Assembly (NCBI RefSeq): GCF_003627955.1
Contig: NZ_RBWS01000001.1
Span: 620,001 to 684,000 of the forward strand
Origin: Sphingobacterium puteale
Lineage (GTDB): Bacteria > Bacteroidota > Bacteroidia > Sphingobacteriales > Sphingobacteriaceae
Reading direction: 5' to 3'
Length of the DNA: 64,000 nucleotides
Shown: one piece after another, positions 53,822 to 62,212 of the stretch
Layout of the letters: the number at the start of each line of letters is the position of its first letter
Numbering within the stretch: the stretch's first letter is position 1
Notes under the pieces: model-generated
Databases searched by the model: none
What the model saw: the letters and a program-made list of their open reading frames with translations, nothing else
Told to the model about the DNA's origin: nothing
Translations under genes and position numbers: made by a program

Positions 53822-54111
53822 ATTTAAAAAATATTCCGTAATTACGCTATTAAAATAATAAATTATCCCCCATTCTGCTAAAAAAGTCACAACGGTTTTG
53901 TTTTTTCCACCTTGATCAAAAAAATATTGAGCACAAACCGCCGTATTTGACCTAAAAAAATTGAAGTAGCGACAATTCAAAAAAAATAAAAATTTTCGCT
54001 GCTCGTTCAAAAAAAAAGAACAAACGATTGAAACGGTTTAAAATCTCATAAAAACTGCGCCAAGAGTCTATAAATTAACATTTTTAGGAGACTGTCCTTT
54101 GCATCAAACAG

Positions 54112-54141
54112 TTGCTAGCTAATGAAAAGCCGTTATATTTG
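54112..54141 (+). promoter_or_regulatory. tdh promoter directly abutting the start codon
   Basis: TTG (54112-54114), 19 bp, then TATATTTG (54134-54141). The box ends 4 nt before ATG 54146, so transcription should begin at or near the A of the start codon. It also rules out the in-frame ATG at 54122. Confidence 0.7.
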
Positions 54142-54145
54142 CATC

Positions 54146-55093
54146 ATGAAAGAAAGCATTATTATCATTGGTGCAAACGGCCAAATCGGTACTGAATTGG
54201 CAATCGCTCTGCGTAAAAAATTTGGTGCAGAAAATGTTGTCACCACAGACATCAGAGAACCACAGACAAAAAGCCCCGACGAGAATTTTGAAATTGCAAA
54301 TGTGCTTGACAAAAATGGTCTGGACATATTGTTTCAAAAATATAAACCTACTCAAGTATATTTATTGGCAGCCATGCTTTCAGCAACAGGAGAGAAATAT
54401 CCTGAAAAAGCCTGGGAGCTTAATATGAATGGATTGCTCAACGTACTTGACCTAGCTGTTACATATAAAGTTTCAAGGATATTCTGGCCAAGTTCCATTG
54501 CTGTCTTCGGCCCGCACTCACCAAAGGATAATACAGCCCAATACTGTGTTATGGATCCGAATACAATCTATGGCATCAGTAAGCTTGCAGGTGAACGTCT
54601 TATCGAATGGTATCAGGAGCACCGCGGATTGGATATCCGTAGCGTAAGGTATCCCGGTATTATTTCCTGGAAGACCGAACCGGGAGGCGGAACAACAGAT
54701 TATGCTGTTGATATCTTCTATGAGGCACTGAAAACAGGTACATACGAATGTTTCCTATCCGAGAACACAGCATTACCGATGTTATATATGGAAGATGCCA
54801 TCCGCGGCACACTCGAGCTAATGGACGCACCACAGGAAAGTTTGAGCATCCGTCATGCCTATAACCTTGGTGGTATTACTTTTACTCCGAAAGAACTCGC
54901 ACAAGAAATTAAAAAAATTCTTCCTAATTTTGCAATCTCTTACGTAGCGAATGACCCGAGACAGCAGATTGCCGATTCATGGCCTGCAAGTCTGGATGAT
55001 TCATACGCAAGCAAAGACTGGAACTGGAAGCCAGCATTTGACATCCAGAAGATGACAGTCGATATGATTGAGAATCTTAAAAACAAAATATAA
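54146..55093 (+). CDS. tdh: L-threonine 3-dehydrogenase, SDR type
   Basis: A 315-residue extended SDR related to UDP-galactose epimerase, oxidising threonine to 2-amino-3-ketobutyrate. The N-terminus IIIIGANGQIGTEL binds NAD. YLLAAMLSATGE, the active-site Ser in WPSSIAVFGP, YGISK (YxxxK), and the family-specific GGGTTDYAVDIFYEAL are present. I choose ATG 54146 because the earlier ATG lies upstream of the promoter -7 box. It is followed by yebC after 2 bp. Confidence 0.9.
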   Translation: MKESIIIIGANGQIGTELAIALRKKFGAENVVTTDIREPQTKSPDENFEIANVLDKNGLDILFQKYKPTQVYLLAAMLSATGEKYPEKAWELNMNGLLNVLDLAVTYKVSRIFWPSSIAVFGPHSPKDNTAQYCVMDPNTIYGISKLAGERLIEWYQEHRGLDIRSVRYPGIISWKTEPGGGTTDYAVDIFYEALKTGTYECFLSENTALPMLYMEDAIRGTLELMDAPQESLSIRHAYNLGGITFTPKELAQEIKKILPNFAISYVANDPRQQIADSWPASLDDSYASKDWNWKPAFDIQKMTVDMIENLKNKI

Positions 55094-55095
55094 CA

Positions 55096-55821
55096 ATGGG
55101 AAGAGCTTTCGAATTCAGAAAAGAGCGGAAATTCAAACGCTGGGCTAAGATGGCCGTACAATTTACACGTTTAGGTAAAGAGATCGCTATGGCGGTCAAA
55201 GAAAGCGGCCCGCACCCTGAAACCAACTCGAGACTTCGCACAGCAATACACAATGCTAAGGCTGTAAACATGCCTAAAGATCGTATAGAAGCGGCTATAA
55301 AACGCGCTTCGGAGAAAGATTCAAAAGGTTATGAAGAATATGTATATGAGGGTTATGGCCCACATGGTGTGCCGGTTTTGATCGAGACAGCAACTGACAA
55401 TACCAACCGTACCGTAGGAAATATCCGTAGCTATTTTACAAAAGCTGGCGGTTCGTTGGGAAAAACAGGATCATTGGATTTTATTTTCAATCGCAAATCT
55501 ATTTTCCGTTTTGCAGCTACAGACGAATTGGATCTTGAAGAACTGGAACTAGAGCTCATCGATGGTGGTTTGGAAGAATTATACGTTGAAGCTGATGAAG
55601 AAGGTAATGATGTTGCCGTAGTGCAGACTTCTTTCGAGGATTTCGGTAATATGCAAAAACTGCTGGAAGAGAAAGGTATCGAAGTAACCTCGGCTAAATT
55701 AGAACGTATTGCTTTATCGCACTCTGACATTACAGAGGAACAAGCCGCGGACGTGCTGAAGATGATCGATAAAATCGAAGAGGATGATGATGTACAGGCG
55801 GTATACCATAACATGGCTTAA
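55096..55821 (+). CDS. YebC/PmpR/TACO1 family regulator
   Basis: A 241-residue protein. The N-terminus MGRAFEFRKERKFKRWAKM is typical, followed by NSRLRTAIHNAKAVNMPKDR and YEGYGPHGVPVLIETATDN. The C-terminal domain is acidic (DELDLEELELELID). The family covers transcription factors and translation activators that relieve ribosome stalling at poly-proline. It lies 2 bp after tdh in the same transcription unit and ends at a strong terminator. Confidence 0.95.
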   Translation: MGRAFEFRKERKFKRWAKMAVQFTRLGKEIAMAVKESGPHPETNSRLRTAIHNAKAVNMPKDRIEAAIKRASEKDSKGYEEYVYEGYGPHGVPVLIETATDNTNRTVGNIRSYFTKAGGSLGKTGSLDFIFNRKSIFRFAATDELDLEELELELIDGGLEELYVEADEEGNDVAVVQTSFEDFGNMQKLLEEKGIEVTSAKLERIALSHSDITEEQAADVLKMIDKIEEDDDVQAVYHNMA

Positions 55822-55844
55822 ACTGTGTATCTCACAAAATATCT

Positions 55845-55872
55845 AAAAAGAGCGCTAGTCGCTCTTTTTTTA
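55845..55872 (+). terminator. Terminator after yebC
   Basis: AAAAAGAGCG (55845-55854) pairs with CGCTCTTTTT (55860-55869), loop CTAGT, then further T. Confidence 0.9.
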
Positions 55873-55906
55873 TTGAAATGCCTCCCAGCTCCGTCGGAAA
55901 AATTAC

Positions 55907-55914
55907 TACATTTG
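55907..55914 (+). promoter_or_regulatory. -7 box for the GFKPRFK repeat gene
   Basis: TACATTTG matches TAnnTTTG, about 24 nt of leader before ATG 55943. Confidence 0.5.
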
Positions 55915-55942
55915 TAATAGACTATATCAAACGCATAACAGG

Positions 55943-57070
55943 ATGACTTTTGAAGAGTTTTTCACGAAAAAGAAAATTGATTTAAAAGCTTTAAAAGCTG
56001 CAGATGAACCCTTATTTGAAGAGTTCAAAGCACACTATTCTGCTATGGGCGAGAAAAGCTTTGATCATAGTAAGAAGTTTTGGTTCAACAAACTTCGGAA
56101 GAGCTTCCATCTAACGGAAGAAGAGGTGGTGGTTGTCAAAAAAACAATTCAGGAAGACAAAATAGAAACGACTTCCCCCACAACAGACGCCAATGCGTCA
56201 AAACCTGCAGGTTTCAAACCTCGTTTTAAAGCACCTGTCCCGTCCGAGCCCGCCAATCAAAAGGAGGAACATAAAACAGAACCATCCACAACACGTTCAG
56301 AAGCGGCTGATAGCGCCGTAACAGAAACACCGAAGGCAGCTGGGTTTAAGCCCCGCTTTAAGTCCGGCGTAACTAAAAGTGCAGAACCAACGGAAGAAAC
56401 GTCCACACCTAAAGATTCGTCAGAGGCTTCGGCTCCAGAAACGCCGAAGCCCACGGGATTCAAACCACGGTTCAAGCCGGGCGTGACAAAAGTTGCTGCA
56501 CCTGAACAGTCAGCAACTTTGGAAGAAAATCCAGTAACACCTTCAGAGACGACGGCCCCAGCGCAGGCTGAAACCGCCAAGCCAACTGGGTTCAAACCAC
56601 GCTTCAAAGCGGGCGTAACGAAAACAGAAAGTGCGGATTCTTCGCAAAAAAAGACGATGCCAGTAGAGGACACGAAGACAACTCCAGTATCTGCAAATAG
56701 CGCTGCGACAGCGGATACCTCCTCACCTGCGGATACCTCCTCACCTGCGGAGGCCCCGAACAGTTCGGCAAGCGAAATTTCGAAGCCCGCCGGCTTTAAG
56801 CCGAGATTTAAAGCAGGGATAACCAAAACAGCAAATACCGACTCGACACAAGAAGTGGTTCCACCAACAGAAGACCTGAACATACAGCAGACCGCTGCCC
56901 CTACTCCACAGGCGACGCCAACGCTGCCGGAAAGCAACAGGGACAAACCGGCCGATGAACTGCAACAGAACAACGATATTGCGCAGGAGCAGGCAGCGGC
57001 AAACAAGCCGACAGGATTTAAACCTCGCTTCAAAGCTGGATTAACAAAAATTGATAAAAAGGAAGAATAA
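55943..57070 (+). CDS. GFKPRFK-repeat protein with disordered linkers
   Basis: A 375-residue protein without signal peptide. Residues 1-70 form a charged helical domain (LFEEFKAHYSAMGEKSFDHS, then KKFWFNKLRKSFHL). The rest is a disordered Pro/Thr/Ser/Ala/Glu chain with six copies of a basic motif, GFKPRFK, at residues 90, 134, 172, 216, 284 and 358; the last five continue (A/S/P)G(V/I/L)TK. Spacing is 38-74 residues. An exact 18-bp tandem duplication (56711-56746) lies in a linker, showing expansion by slippage. The alternation of basic motifs with acidic linkers suggests a multivalent binding scaffold. Family not recognised. Confidence 0.82.
   Translation: MTFEEFFTKKKIDLKALKAADEPLFEEFKAHYSAMGEKSFDHSKKFWFNKLRKSFHLTEEEVVVVKKTIQEDKIETTSPTTDANASKPAGFKPRFKAPVPSEPANQKEEHKTEPSTTRSEAADSAVTETPKAAGFKPRFKSGVTKSAEPTEETSTPKDSSEASAPETPKPTGFKPRFKPGVTKVAAPEQSATLEENPVTPSETTAPAQAETAKPTGFKPRFKAGVTKTESADSSQKKTMPVEDTKTTPVSANSAATADTSSPADTSSPAEAPNSSASEISKPAGFKPRFKAGITKTANTDSTQEVVPPTEDLNIQQTAAPTPQATPTLPESNRDKPADELQQNNDIAQEQAAANKPTGFKPRFKAGLTKIDKKEE
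56711..56746 (+). repeat. 18-bp tandem duplication within the repeat protein
   Basis: GCGGATACCTCCTCACCT occurs twice in tandem, followed by a third partial GCGGA. It encodes ADTSSP-ADTSSP in a linker. Confidence 0.9.
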
Positions 57071-57081
57071 TTTTCACTACA

Positions 57082-57111
57082 TTTAAACTGATTTTTTTCA
57101 ATTAGTTTAAA
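57082..57111. promoter_or_regulatory. Inverted repeat upstream of the DeoR gene, candidate operator
   Basis: TTTAAACT (57082-57089) and AGTTTAAA (57104-57111) form an 8-bp inverted repeat with a 14-bp T-rich spacer, 25 bp before ATG 57136. It could be an autoregulatory site or a weak terminator of the preceding gene. Confidence 0.4.
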
Positions 57112-57135
57112 AATTCCGATTAAAACCAAAGACCA

Positions 57136-57879
57136 ATGTTAAAGGAAGAAAGACAAGCATTTATTATACATCAGATCAATCTACATAACAAAGTTTTATC
57201 TTCAGATCTAAGTGTTCAACTGAATGTATCCGAAGATACCATCCGACGTGACCTGAACGAGCTCGCAGAAAACGGCAAAGTTTTAAAAGTCTATGGTGGA
57301 GCACTCTCCAAGTCCTTTCAATTTCCTTTTCAGGATGGAAATGTCTACGCAAAAGAAGCGAAAAAAGAGATTGCAAAAAAGGCAAGCACTCTGATCTCCA
57401 ATGGCATGACAGTACTTGTTGGCGGGGGAACGACCCTTATCGAGCTAGCGCGGACAATTCCGGATCATCTTCAATGTACCTTTTTTACCATCAGTCCACT
57501 GGTCGCATTGGAACTCGCGGAGAAACCTAATCTCGAGGTGATCTTGGTCGGCGGAAAGCTTTCACGTAATACAAATATTGTATCCGGCGCTCAGGTGGCC
57601 AATGAATTAGCAGATTTAAAGGTAGACCTCTGTCTATTAGGAACCAATTCACTTTCTGTAGAAGACGGAGTTACTGACTCAGACTGGGAGGTGGTGCAGA
57701 TCAAGCGCGCAATGATCAAATGTTCTAAAAAGGTTGCTATACTCAGTATTGCGGAGAAACTCAATTCCGTTCAAAAAATGAAAGTAGTACCTTTACGTGA
57801 TATTTCTTATTTGATTACTGATATCAATCCGACCGATGTTTCCTTAAAAGAATTTGCGAATACAATTGCAATACTTTAA
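57136..57879 (+). CDS. DeoR/GlpR family transcriptional regulator
   Basis: A 247-residue regulator. The winged helix-turn-helix at about 5-58 (VLSSDLSVQLNVSEDTIRRD, then LNELAENGKVLKVYGGA) is the DeoR signature. The C-terminal sugar-phosphate isomerase-like effector domain has GMTVLVGGGTTLIELARTIP, the VILVGGKLSRNT segment and DLCLLGTNSLSVEDGVTDSD. DeoR proteins sense phosphorylated sugars. It is followed after 23 bp by a flippase gene and a glycosyltransferase run in the same direction. Confidence 0.92.
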   Translation: MLKEERQAFIIHQINLHNKVLSSDLSVQLNVSEDTIRRDLNELAENGKVLKVYGGALSKSFQFPFQDGNVYAKEAKKEIAKKASTLISNGMTVLVGGGTTLIELARTIPDHLQCTFFTISPLVALELAEKPNLEVILVGGKLSRNTNIVSGAQVANELADLKVDLCLLGTNSLSVEDGVTDSDWEVVQIKRAMIKCSKKVAILSIAEKLNSVQKMKVVPLRDISYLITDINPTDVSLKEFANTIAIL

Positions 57880-57902
57880 TATTGCCGCTCATTTAATTTA
57901 GC

Positions 57903-59363
57903 ATGTCATCGCAAACGGAAAATGACTCTTTAAAATCAAAAACAACAAAAGGACTGCTGTGGGGTGGCATGGCCAGTATTATCCAGCAGTTTTTGGGCTT
58001 CGGCTTCGGTATTCTACTAAATCGTAAACTAACAGCAGAAGATTACGGTTTAGTAGCCATGATTACCATATTCTCTGTTCTTGCATCGGCATTTCAGGAA
58101 AGTGGTTTTATCTATGGTATTGTCAATAAAAAAGAAGTTCAGCACAAAGATTATAATGCCGTATTCTGGACAAGTGTTGGGATAGGTACATTTATTTATA
58201 TTGTATTATTCTTTTCAGCTCCTCTCATTGCCCTGTACTACAACCAGCCGGTACTTGTTGAACTCAGTCGCTTCACCTTTCTGTCCTTCTGGTTAGGAAG
58301 TTTCGGGATTGCACATAACGCCTACCTTTTCCGCAATTTAAAGATCAAGGAAAGAGTGATCACCGGGACTTTGGCCCTTATCTTATCAAATACAATTGGT
58401 ATATATTTAGCCTATAAAGGTTATGCCTATTGGGCATTTGCCGTTCAAATCGTTTCCTATAGTGGTTTTAATATGCTTGGCTTTTGGTATTTCTCCAAAT
58501 TCAAGCCCTCATTTACCTTTGATTTCAGTCCTATCCGCGATATTCTAGGGTTTAGCAGTAAAATACTGGTTACCAATATCTTTATCAATATTAATAAAAA
58601 TATATATGCGGCAATTTTGGGAAAACATTATACAACCGAAGAACTAGGATATACTGTTCAACCAAATAAATGGAGCCAAATGGCGCAGAATATTTTGACC
58701 AATATGGTCAATAATGTTACACAGCCGATTCTGCGGGAAATAGAAGATGATAGGGATAGACAGCTTCGTGTATTCCGCAAGCTCATCTCCTTTACAGCTT
58801 TTTTGGCTTTTCCAATGTTATTTGGTTTAACTACAGTTGCACAAGACTTCATTACGATTACAATAACCGAAAAATGGCAGCAAAGTGCTATCTTTCTTCA
58901 AATTTTCTGTATTGGCGCGGCTTTCGATTCTGTAAGCAATGTCTTCTCCAGCTTGATTATCAGCAAGGGTAAGTCCCAGATCTATATGCGAAATATCGTT
59001 GTTTTTGGTTTACTTCAAATCGCTATTTTAGTCTTTGGCAAATCGCTTGGCATTGAAATGCTCATCGCCTTAACCTCAGGATTAAACGCGCTATGGATAT
59101 TTGTCTGGTACGCTTCGGCTAAACCTTATATGACCTATTCATTCCGTTATCTAATTCAGGATGTATTTTCATATGCTATATTAGCCGGTATCAGCTGTTT
59201 GGCAGCACACTACGCCACCGCATCCATTGCCAACCTTTATCTCCGGTTTGCAAGTACTATTGTTGTCGCCGTCTGTGCCTATATCATCGTCAATAGAATC
59301 TTTAAGCCGAGTATTTTGCTTGAATTATTCAGCTATGTCATCACAGTTATCCGAAAAAAATAG
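57903..59363 (+). CDS. Polysaccharide flippase (Wzx-like, MOP superfamily)
   Basis: A 486-residue membrane protein with about 12-14 TM helices. The N-terminus TTKGLLWGGMASIIQQFLGFG, then NRKLTAEDYGLVAMITIFSVL, is typical of lipopolysaccharide/O-antigen translocases. It would flip undecaprenyl-linked oligosaccharide across the inner membrane. It is the second gene of the DeoR-glycosyltransferase operon; its stop abuts the next start with no gap. A Wzy polymerase is not present in this window. Confidence 0.9.
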   Translation: MSSQTENDSLKSKTTKGLLWGGMASIIQQFLGFGFGILLNRKLTAEDYGLVAMITIFSVLASAFQESGFIYGIVNKKEVQHKDYNAVFWTSVGIGTFIYIVLFFSAPLIALYYNQPVLVELSRFTFLSFWLGSFGIAHNAYLFRNLKIKERVITGTLALILSNTIGIYLAYKGYAYWAFAVQIVSYSGFNMLGFWYFSKFKPSFTFDFSPIRDILGFSSKILVTNIFININKNIYAAILGKHYTTEELGYTVQPNKWSQMAQNILTNMVNNVTQPILREIEDDRDRQLRVFRKLISFTAFLAFPMLFGLTTVAQDFITITITEKWQQSAIFLQIFCIGAAFDSVSNVFSSLIISKGKSQIYMRNIVVFGLLQIAILVFGKSLGIEMLIALTSGLNALWIFVWYASAKPYMTYSFRYLIQDVFSYAILAGISCLAAHYATASIANLYLRFASTIVVAVCAYIIVNRIFKPSILLELFSYVITVIRKK

Positions 59364-60236
59364 ATGGCCAGGATTCTCACCATAATCGTTTCTTATAATT
59401 TTGAACCTTGGATTCACAAATGCATACCCAGTTTGTTAGCATCAAGCCATCAAACGGATATCCTTGTTATAGATAACAACTCAAGAGATCATACCACCCG
59501 TATCATCAAAGAAACTTACCCGTCAGTCAGACTGATAGAAAGCCCCGAAAACCTCGGTTTTGGAAAGGCCAACAACATGGGGTTGACCATCGCCCTGAGG
59601 GAAGATTATGACTACGCCTTTTTGGTCAATCAGGACGCTTGGGTAGATCAGAACTGCATCGCCAACCTGATCAAAGTGAATACCACAAACATTGGCATTA
59701 TTTCTCCCATCCACTACGATGGTACGGAGGAAAAACTCGACCATGGATTCTCAGTCTATACGAAACATACGCAGCTTGAAAATTCCTACCGAACCTGCTC
59801 ATTCGTCAATGCTGCTTTTTGGTTGATACCTAAAGCTGTCATCAAAAAAGTTGGCGGTTTTTCTCCAATTTTCTTCCATTATGGAGAAGATAAAGATTAT
59901 GCCAACCGCATCCATTATTATGGACTGAACTTTGTGCTGGCTGAAGATGCCCGGGCTTATCACGACAGACAGCAGCGCCAAGTAGATCGCAAAGCTTTTC
60001 TAAAAAGCGAATTCGTTTATCATCTGACGGAATATTGCAATATCAATTATACCTTTACAAAGGCTTTTTCGATGGCTATATTGGCGAGCGTAAAGAAAAT
60101 GCTGTCTTCTTTGGGTAAAGGTCGTATTTTTGAAACAAGAAGTTATCTCAATATCGCTTTTAGACTATTAGGCAAGACCGGAGAAGTCCGGAATACCCGT
60201 CGGGCTAATAAAAAAGCTTTTAACAAAATTTTTTGA
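59364..60236 (+). CDS. Family 2 glycosyltransferase (rhamnosyltransferase-like)
   Basis: A 290-residue GT-A enzyme. The N-terminal LTIIVSYNFEPWIHKCIPSL, LVIDNNSRDHT, ENLGFGKANNMG and the metal-binding DxD-like LVNQDAWV define it. VNAAFWLIPKAVIKKVGGFS and GEDKDYANRI are acceptor-side blocks as in WbbL/RfbF-type enzymes. It starts immediately after the flippase stop. Donor and acceptor are not deducible. Confidence 0.9.
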   Translation: MARILTIIVSYNFEPWIHKCIPSLLASSHQTDILVIDNNSRDHTTRIIKETYPSVRLIESPENLGFGKANNMGLTIALREDYDYAFLVNQDAWVDQNCIANLIKVNTTNIGIISPIHYDGTEEKLDHGFSVYTKHTQLENSYRTCSFVNAAFWLIPKAVIKKVGGFSPIFFHYGEDKDYANRIHYYGLNFVLAEDARAYHDRQQRQVDRKAFLKSEFVYHLTEYCNINYTFTKAFSMAILASVKKMLSSLGKGRIFETRSYLNIAFRLLGKTGEVRNTRRANKKAFNKIF

Positions 60237-60239
60237 CAG

Positions 60240-61154
60240 ATGGATAGTCCTGCTCCAGTTTTACTCTTCGTGTATAATCGTCCGTCGCATACGTTAAAAA
60301 CACTCGCTGCCCTGGAGAGAAACAAGTATGCTGACCAGACTGTTCTCTATATTTATTCGGATGCAGCAAAGGATGAACGCGCGGCTCAGGCAGTCGAAGA
60401 AGTCCGTAGGATTATTAAAAGACCCTGGCATTTTCAACAGATTAAAATTATCGAACGTGACAAGAACTGGGGCTTGGCCGCCAATGTCATCGATGGTGTG
60501 ACGAAGGTCGTGCATGAACATGGGCAGATTATCGTTTTAGAAGACGATCTTGAAACATCTGCATTTGCGCTTGATTATTTTAATAAAGCGCTAAACCGTT
60601 ATCGGGAAGATGAACAGGTCATGCAGATCAGTGGCTACGGTTACCCTGTACAAAACCTACATGAGCTTCCTGAAACGTTTTTCTTTCGGGTAGCCAATAG
60701 CTGGGGCTGGGCAACATGGGACCGTGCGTGGCAACATTTTAACCCAGACATCGATGAGCTTGTTTCTGATTTTTCGGAGGAACAGATTCACCAGTTCAGT
60801 ATTGAAGGAAAAGAGAACTTTTGGAAGCAGGTACAGGAACTTCGCAGCGGAAAGATCAACTCCTGGGCAATCCGTTGGTACGCTTCGGTATTCAAAAAAA
60901 ATGGACTAGTTTTGTATCCGAGGAATTCGATGACACAGAATATCGGCAATGATGGTACTGGCACCCATACGGCAGCAGAATCAACCTATCAGGTTACATT
61001 AGCTGATCGTCCTATAGTTTTTTTTCCAACAGAAATAGTGGAGAATACGCAGGCCTATAAAGCGATCAAATATTTTTACGCACATCGGAAAGGTTCTTTA
61101 CTCAGTCGGGGCATCCGGTTCCTCAGAAAGAAAATTAACAAACTCAATAAATAG
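60240..61154 (+). CDS. Glycosyltransferase (GT-A fold, LEDDLE motif)
   Basis: A 304-residue protein. The N-terminal APVLLFVYNRPSHTLKTLAAL, the YIYSDAAKDE nucleotide strand, RDKNWGLAANVIDGV and the acidic IIVLEDDLETS metal site resemble sugar transferases of the GT2/GT13-like type found in capsule loci. SWGWATWDRAWQHF is a conserved acceptor-side segment. It starts 3 bp after the preceding gene in the operon. Confidence 0.88.
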   Translation: MDSPAPVLLFVYNRPSHTLKTLAALERNKYADQTVLYIYSDAAKDERAAQAVEEVRRIIKRPWHFQQIKIIERDKNWGLAANVIDGVTKVVHEHGQIIVLEDDLETSAFALDYFNKALNRYREDEQVMQISGYGYPVQNLHELPETFFFRVANSWGWATWDRAWQHFNPDIDELVSDFSEEQIHQFSIEGKENFWKQVQELRSGKINSWAIRWYASVFKKNGLVLYPRNSMTQNIGNDGTGTHTAAESTYQVTLADRPIVFFPTEIVENTQAYKAIKYFYAHRKGSLLSRGIRFLRKKINKLNK

Positions 61155-61156
61155 AC

Positions 61157-61912
61157 ATGGCTGCTCATCCAAAATTTTCAATCATCACTGTCGTTTACAA
61201 TAATGTGCGGGATATTGAGCACACCATCAAATCGGTTGTTAACCAGACCTACGACAATATTGAATACATCGTCATTGACGGGGAATCATCCGATGGCACT
61301 TTAGCCATTATTCAAAAATATCAGGATAAAATTTCGGTCATATTATCTGAAAAAGACAAAGGAATTTACGATGCGATGAACAAAGGCCTTGCTTTGGCTA
61401 CGGGGGACTATGTCCTCTTTTTGAATTCCGGCGATGAAATATACGATCTCAACAGCATCGAAAACCTAGCAAAGCTCAGTGGTGACGCCGATATCCTCTA
61501 TGGTGAAACGATACTGATAGATGGCGATAGGGCTATTATCGGTGAACGAAGACATAAGGTACCCGCAAATTTCGACTGGAAGAGTTTTCGTTATGGCATG
61601 AATATCTGTCACCAGGCCATCTATATCAAACGGAGTATTGCAGAACCATACGACCTCAATTATAAACTCTGCGCGGATATAGACTGGGTCATTCGCTGTG
61701 CTAAAAAGGCAAATAAATCTGTTAATGCGCATCAATATGTCGCGCGCTATCTCGTCGGCGGGATGTCAAAACAGCGACATAAGGAGTCGCTAAAAGAACG
61801 CTTCGCCATCTTCAAACACTATTACGGCACCATTCCCAATTTATTCAACCATGGGATCATCGCTTTAAAAGCGATCTGGTACCGCATTAATTACGGCAAA
61901 CCCCAAGACTAA
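61157..61912 (+). CDS. Family 2 glycosyltransferase (WcaA/WcaE-like)
   Basis: A 251-residue GT-A enzyme with FSIITVVYNNVRDIEHTIKS, YIVIDGESSDGT, SEKDKGIYDAMNKGLALATG and the LFLNSGDEIYD metal site. CHQAIYIKRS and ADIDWVIRC blocks are usual in colanic-acid-type transferases. It starts 2 bp after the previous gene; its stop codon overlaps the next start by 1 bp (TAATG), so the DUF3820 gene belongs to the same operon. Confidence 0.9.
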   Translation: MAAHPKFSIITVVYNNVRDIEHTIKSVVNQTYDNIEYIVIDGESSDGTLAIIQKYQDKISVILSEKDKGIYDAMNKGLALATGDYVLFLNSGDEIYDLNSIENLAKLSGDADILYGETILIDGDRAIIGERRHKVPANFDWKSFRYGMNICHQAIYIKRSIAEPYDLNYKLCADIDWVIRCAKKANKSVNAHQYVARYLVGGMSKQRHKESLKERFAIFKHYYGTIPNLFNHGIIALKAIWYRINYGKPQD

Positions 61913-62127
61913 TGCTAAATCCTGAAATCCTCACTGAACTTGTCACAGTTAAAATGCCTTTCGGCAAATATCAAGGCTACACGTTATGCAATCTTCCGGA
62001 GCCTTATTTGGTTTGGTACAATCAAAAAGGGTTCCCTAAAGGCAAATTAGGTCAGCAACTGGCCACACTGTATGAGATCAAGCTAAACGGTCTGGAATAT
62101 CTTCTGGAACCTTTGAAGAAAAGGTGA
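61912..62127 (+). CDS. DUF3820 family protein
   Basis: A 71-residue protein of the DUF3820 family, recognised by KMPFGKYQGYTLCNLPEPYLVWY and GFPKGKLGQQL. The start overlaps the preceding glycosyltransferase stop (TAATG). The family is often attached to exonucleases or occurs alone and has unknown function. Its coupling to the glycan operon may be chance. Confidence 0.88.
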   Translation: MLNPEILTELVTVKMPFGKYQGYTLCNLPEPYLVWYNQKGFPKGKLGQQLATLYEIKLNGLEYLLEPLKKR

Positions 62128-62177
62128 CGAAGGTCATTTTCTTCCATTTATTATTTTTCGTAGCTTTGCAGTGAATT

Positions 62178-62185
62178 TATTTTTG
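62178..62185 (+). promoter_or_regulatory. -7 box for trhO
   Basis: TATTTTTG; a second match, TAGCTTTG, lies at 62161-62168. Either gives a short leader to ATG 62213/62222. Confidence 0.45.
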
Positions 62186-62212
62186 CATTAAACGCCGTTT
62201 GCAGCGGTATCA

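Larger units (their letters stand above)
53743..54145. other. 403-bp AT-rich divergent region between asd and tdh
   Basis: No gene. An inverted repeat array of ATTCTT/AAGAAT half-sites lies at 53798-53821 and the tdh promoter at 54112-54141. Poly-A and poly-T runs dominate the rest. Confidence 0.65.

Noticed and set aside
56257..57129. 290-codon open frame antisense to the GFKPRFK repeat gene
   Set aside because: It mirrors the repetitive, Pro/Ala/Thr-rich sense gene; stop-free antisense is expected from that composition, and no start signal or known domain is present.
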